Assembly (NCBI GenBank): GCA_964624765.1
Contig: CAZUZO010000142.1
Span: 1-8,254, forward strand
From: JAGTVB01 sp964624765
Lineage (GTDB): Bacteria > Pseudomonadota > Gammaproteobacteria > HK1
Length of the DNA: 8,254 bases
Direction of reading: 5' to 3'
The number at the start of each line of letters is the position of its first letter. Positions within the stretch are counted from its first letter, which is position 1. Shown here one piece after another: positions 6,580 to 8,254 of this stretch. The notes under the pieces are model-generated. The model did no database searches, was not told the DNA's origin, and saw only the letters and a program-made list of their open reading frames with translations. A program made the position numbers and the translations under genes.

Positions 6580-6723
6580 GAGATTGTGAAAAAACCGTAA
6601 AGAGCAGCCCGAGATCCAGGTGGACGGAGCAAAGCCGAGCGACATATCAGATAGATAGGCGAGGAGCGAGCACCGCCCAACGCCGCTATCGGGTAGTGCA
6701 GCAGGTTTTTTCACAAGCTCTGA
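6577..6723 (-). repeat. MITE-like family 1, copy C (full length, 147 bp, inverted)
   Basis: The ends TGAGAGATTGTGAAAAAACC (6577-6596) and 6704-6723 are inverted repeats at 18 of 20 positions. The reverse complement of its 133-bp core matches copy B with 7 differences, mostly in the right half. The element starts on the TGA stop of marC and ends 50 bp past the stop of the MEMO-like gene. Transcribed from marC it would fold into a long hairpin whose 3' arm carries six U residues, so it could act as a terminator for both convergent genes. Confidence 0.85.
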
Positions 6724-6773
6724 GTCTTCGCCACAAGAGATGAGCCATCATGCCGAGCGCCATAGGGCGCTTC

Positions 6774-7610
6774 CTAGCTCCCTCTTTCTGCCCTCGTGCC
6801 CTTATCTTCAGAAGCAGCCTCGCTAAAGGCATAGGCGCCGTAGCCCACGACTTGATCGCGGGGCCCAGCGGTATCCCCCGAATTACGTTGATCCAGGGTG
6901 CGACCCTGTAGGCCGTGGGCACGCGCGAGGTTAAGCAGCCCGCTGATGGGATTTCGGCCACAGGCGTGATCGTAGCCGATATCCTCAAACCTGAGCTTTT
7001 CGATAGCACGCGAGGTCGCTTCATCCAGATACTTGGCTGTCTGGTAATCGTGGTAGTGACTGAGATCGGAACTCACCACGAAACGTGTTTGCGGACCGTC
7101 CCAAAGGCGTTCCAGAACCTCGCTAATGACCGCCGGTGCAGCATCCCCCACCACCAGGGGCACCACGCTAAACTCGTCCAGTATGAGTTGCAGAAAAGGC
7201 AGGTGGACCTCCAAGCTGTGCTCCATGGCATGAGCCTCGTCGAGGACATGCACTTGAGGGAGATCGCGGATGGCGTCACACGCGGCTCGATCGACCGGTA
7301 TGTTGCCGAGAGGGGTTGCGAAATAGCGGGCTGAGCTCAACGCCAAGCCGTCGAATGCTAGCCGATGGGAGGGTCCCAGCAAAACGATGCGACGTATTTC
7401 AGCTCGAGCCTTGGCGAGGGCCCGATAAGCCGTCGCTGCGACGGGCCCGGAATAGATATAACCGGCATGGGGCGCGATGATAGCCTTTGGCGCCTCAGCC
7501 CCCATAGCTAGGGGGCCAAGGAAACTTTGCACCATGGTCCGCAGCTCTCTGGCATCCCCTGGATAAAACATACCCGCAACCGCCGGTCTTCGTATGTCAC
7601 TCATCGCCAT
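6774..7610 (-). CDS. amrB: MEMO1-family protein (AmmeMemoRadiSam system protein B)
   Basis: This is a cytoplasmic protein of the MEMO1 family, structurally related to non-haem-iron dioxygenases. In bacteria it is usually found with an AMMECR1-domain protein and a radical SAM enzyme (AmmeMemoRadiSam), a system of uncertain chemistry. The 278-residue product opens RRPAVAGMFYPGD (7-19). It keeps the expected metal-site residues: His48 in APHAGYIYSGP, His82 in LLGPSHR, the segment MEHSLEVHLPFLQ (129-141), Asp182/His185 in VSSDLSHYHDY and Cys217 in HACGRNPISGLL. It ends DQVVGYGAYAF plus a polar tail. I chose the ATG at 7610 because GGAGGTG (7621-7615) is ideally spaced. The next ATG (7604) is only two codons on and also possible, and a further upstream ATG (7730) would add 40 non-family residues. 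Neither partner gene is in view, so it may act alone or with distant partners. Confidence 0.92.
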   Translation of the reverse strand: MAMSDIRRPAVAGMFYPGDARELRTMVQSFLGPLAMGAEAPKAIIAPHAGYIYSGPVAATAYRALAKARAEIRRIVLLGPSHRLAFDGLALSSARYFATPLGNIPVDRAACDAIRDLPQVHVLDEAHAMEHSLEVHLPFLQLILDEFSVVPLVVGDAAPAVISEVLERLWDGPQTRFVVSSDLSHYHDYQTAKYLDEATSRAIEKLRFEDIGYDHACGRNPISGLLNLARAHGLQGRTLDQRNSGDTAGPRDQVVGYGAYAFSEAASEDKGTRAERGS

Positions 7611-8008
7611 CGCCCACCTCCCCATCTGTGTACCTGATGCGTGTAACAGGACGTCCACTTTATCCTTAACTGTACGACCCGCTTGGGCATTTGCAAGTGC
7701 CGGTGTCTGCCACCCCAAGGCGGTGGACAAGCAGGCATGATCAACAGCATGCCAAGACGGTAACCCGAGCGCCTACAAGCCTACTCGTGGAAGGAAGGAT
7801 ACTAAGAGGAAGCGACGAGACTAAGAACATTAAACCCACCGCGGCTATGCTTTCCGCGACCACACGACACGGAGCTCAATCTCGCCTGTCGAGCCAATAG
7901 GTCCAGTCGCAGCACGCTAACCACCGTGCTCGAATCGTTCGCTAAGATTTTTTCCCAACCCGAGTGCAGGCTTTGCGCGTCCCTGCGCAAAGCCTGCCGT
8001 GTTACGGC
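7611..8008. other. Intergenic region upstream of the MEMO-like gene
   Basis: There is no gene in these 398 bases. On the minus strand they carry the strong Shine-Dalgarno GGAGGTG (7621-7615) of the MEMO-like gene and presumably its promoter, which I could not pin to a clear -35/-10 pair. At the far end lies the hairpin described at 7966-7997. I see no tRNA, repeat family copy or conserved short frame here. Confidence 0.6.
7966..7997 (-). terminator. Perfect 13-bp hairpin after the Gly/Trp-rich gene
   Basis: GCAGGCTTTGCGC (7966-7978) and GCGCAAAGCCTGC (7985-7997) are exact inverted repeats around a 6-nt loop. The hairpin begins 11 nt after the TGA stop of the small secreted-protein gene. The minus-strand transcript has no U-run after the stem, so it is not a standard intrinsic terminator. 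It could protect the mRNA 3' end or be a palindromic repeat. Confidence 0.5.
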
Positions 8009-8245
8009 TCAAGAGCTCGTGGCCGGCAACACGATGATGAGGGGCGGCGGAGGAGGGGGAGGCGCCCACCAACCGGGATAGCCCCAAGGCCCATAGGGGT
8101 AGCCCCAGGGACCACCCCACCCGCCGGGGCCCCATCCCCAGTTCTGCCCAACGGACATCCCGCAGCAGTTAAATCCCCACGGCTGGGCATCCGCGGACCG
8201 CATCGGAGCCGCTGCCAGCCCGACTAGCACCATCACCGCTAGCAT
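8009..8245 (-). CDS. Small secreted Gly/Trp/Pro-rich protein, sulfur-globule-protein-like
   Basis: The 78-residue product has a hydrophobic leader (MLAVMVLVGLAAAPMRSADA) ending in a plausible signal-peptidase site ADA/Q. The mature part of about 58 residues is extremely biased: about 13 Gly, 8 Trp and 14 Pro, with a run NWGWGPGGWGGPWGYPYG, a Cys pair (NCCG) and seven consecutive prolines (APPPPPPPLIIV). Gly- and aromatic-rich small exported proteins of this look include the sulfur globule envelope proteins of purple and other sulfur bacteria, so a structural role outside the cytoplasm is the best guess. This is by composition only. The leader lacks the usual Lys/Arg at its N-terminus, and the frame stays open to the window edge (Ile-Gly-Arg before Met1), so the true start may lie beyond 8254. 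A perfect hairpin follows the stop. Confidence 0.7.
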   Translation of the reverse strand: MLAVMVLVGLAAAPMRSADAQPWGFNCCGMSVGQNWGWGPGGWGGPWGYPYGPWGYPGWWAPPPPPPPLIIVLPATSS

Positions 8246-8254
8246 CCTACCTAT

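Noticed and set aside
5614..6723. Target-site duplication around copies B and C (shared GCCCCA just before each)
   Set aside because: The string is offset by three bases relative to the element ends and has no partner on the other side of either element, so it looks coincidental.
7611..7730. N-terminal extension of the MEMO-like protein by 40 residues
   Set aside because: A strong ribosome site sits right before the ATG at 7610, and the extra residues are not family-like.
7964..8227. Plus-strand open frame opposite the Gly/Trp-rich gene
   Set aside because: It is Arg/Pro-rich with no ribosome site, and is explained as the complement of the GC-rich repeats of the minus-strand gene.
1..8254. 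CRISPR array, phage or toxin-antitoxin module
   Set aside because: The only repeats are the inverted-end elements and isolated hairpins. There are no regularly spaced repeats and no recognisable phage, Cas or toxin proteins.

Overview
The window reads as the chromosome of a proteobacterium, most likely a gammaproteobacterium. The best-anchored genes are a nitrogen-type phosphotransferase enzyme I (PtsP, EI-Ntr), a MarC-family membrane protein and a MEMO1-like protein. The base composition is moderately GC-rich, and the gene boundaries are loaded with short inverted-repeat elements. A small secreted Gly/Trp/Pro-rich protein at the right edge resembles sulfur-globule envelope proteins and hints, weakly, at a sulfur-oxidising lineage.

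Layout, left to right. (1) 46-290: two abutting MITE-like elements, a decayed copy of family 1 and one element of a second family, lie just downstream of the ptsP stop. (2) 307-2577, minus: ptsP. (3) 2578-3165: a long divergent intergenic region. It holds a structured element (2855-2957) whose G-U wobbles point to a minus-strand RNA, and a hairpin leader before the next gene. (4) 3166-3858, plus: an unrecognised 230-residue soluble protein. (5) 3859-4182: hairpins, a dispersed-repeat-like palindrome, a promoter-like pair and an internally deleted family-1 element. (6) 4183-5601, minus: an FAD-binding oxidoreductase of the DHCR24/BfaA type. (7) 5614-5760: a full-length family-1 element between the FAD gene and marC. 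(8) 5938-6579, plus: MarC-family protein. (9) 6577-6723: a second full-length family-1 element, inverted. (10) 6774-7610, minus: MEMO1/AmmeMemoRadiSam system protein B. (11) 7611-8008: intergenic, with a perfect 13-bp hairpin. (12) 8009 to the right edge, minus: secreted Gly/Trp/Pro-rich protein.

The genes do not form an obvious pathway and alternate strand, so most are probably transcribed alone. The unifying feature is the set of non-coding repeats. Four copies of one MITE-like family (147-bp full form; 65-bp and about 88-bp derivatives) sit at gene edges. Two of them supply the TGA stop codon of the adjoining gene, two nearly identical inverted copies bracket marC, and one copy lies where the FAD gene's promoter should be. 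These elements, the structured 2855-2957 segment and the uncharacterised protein are the parts most worth following up.
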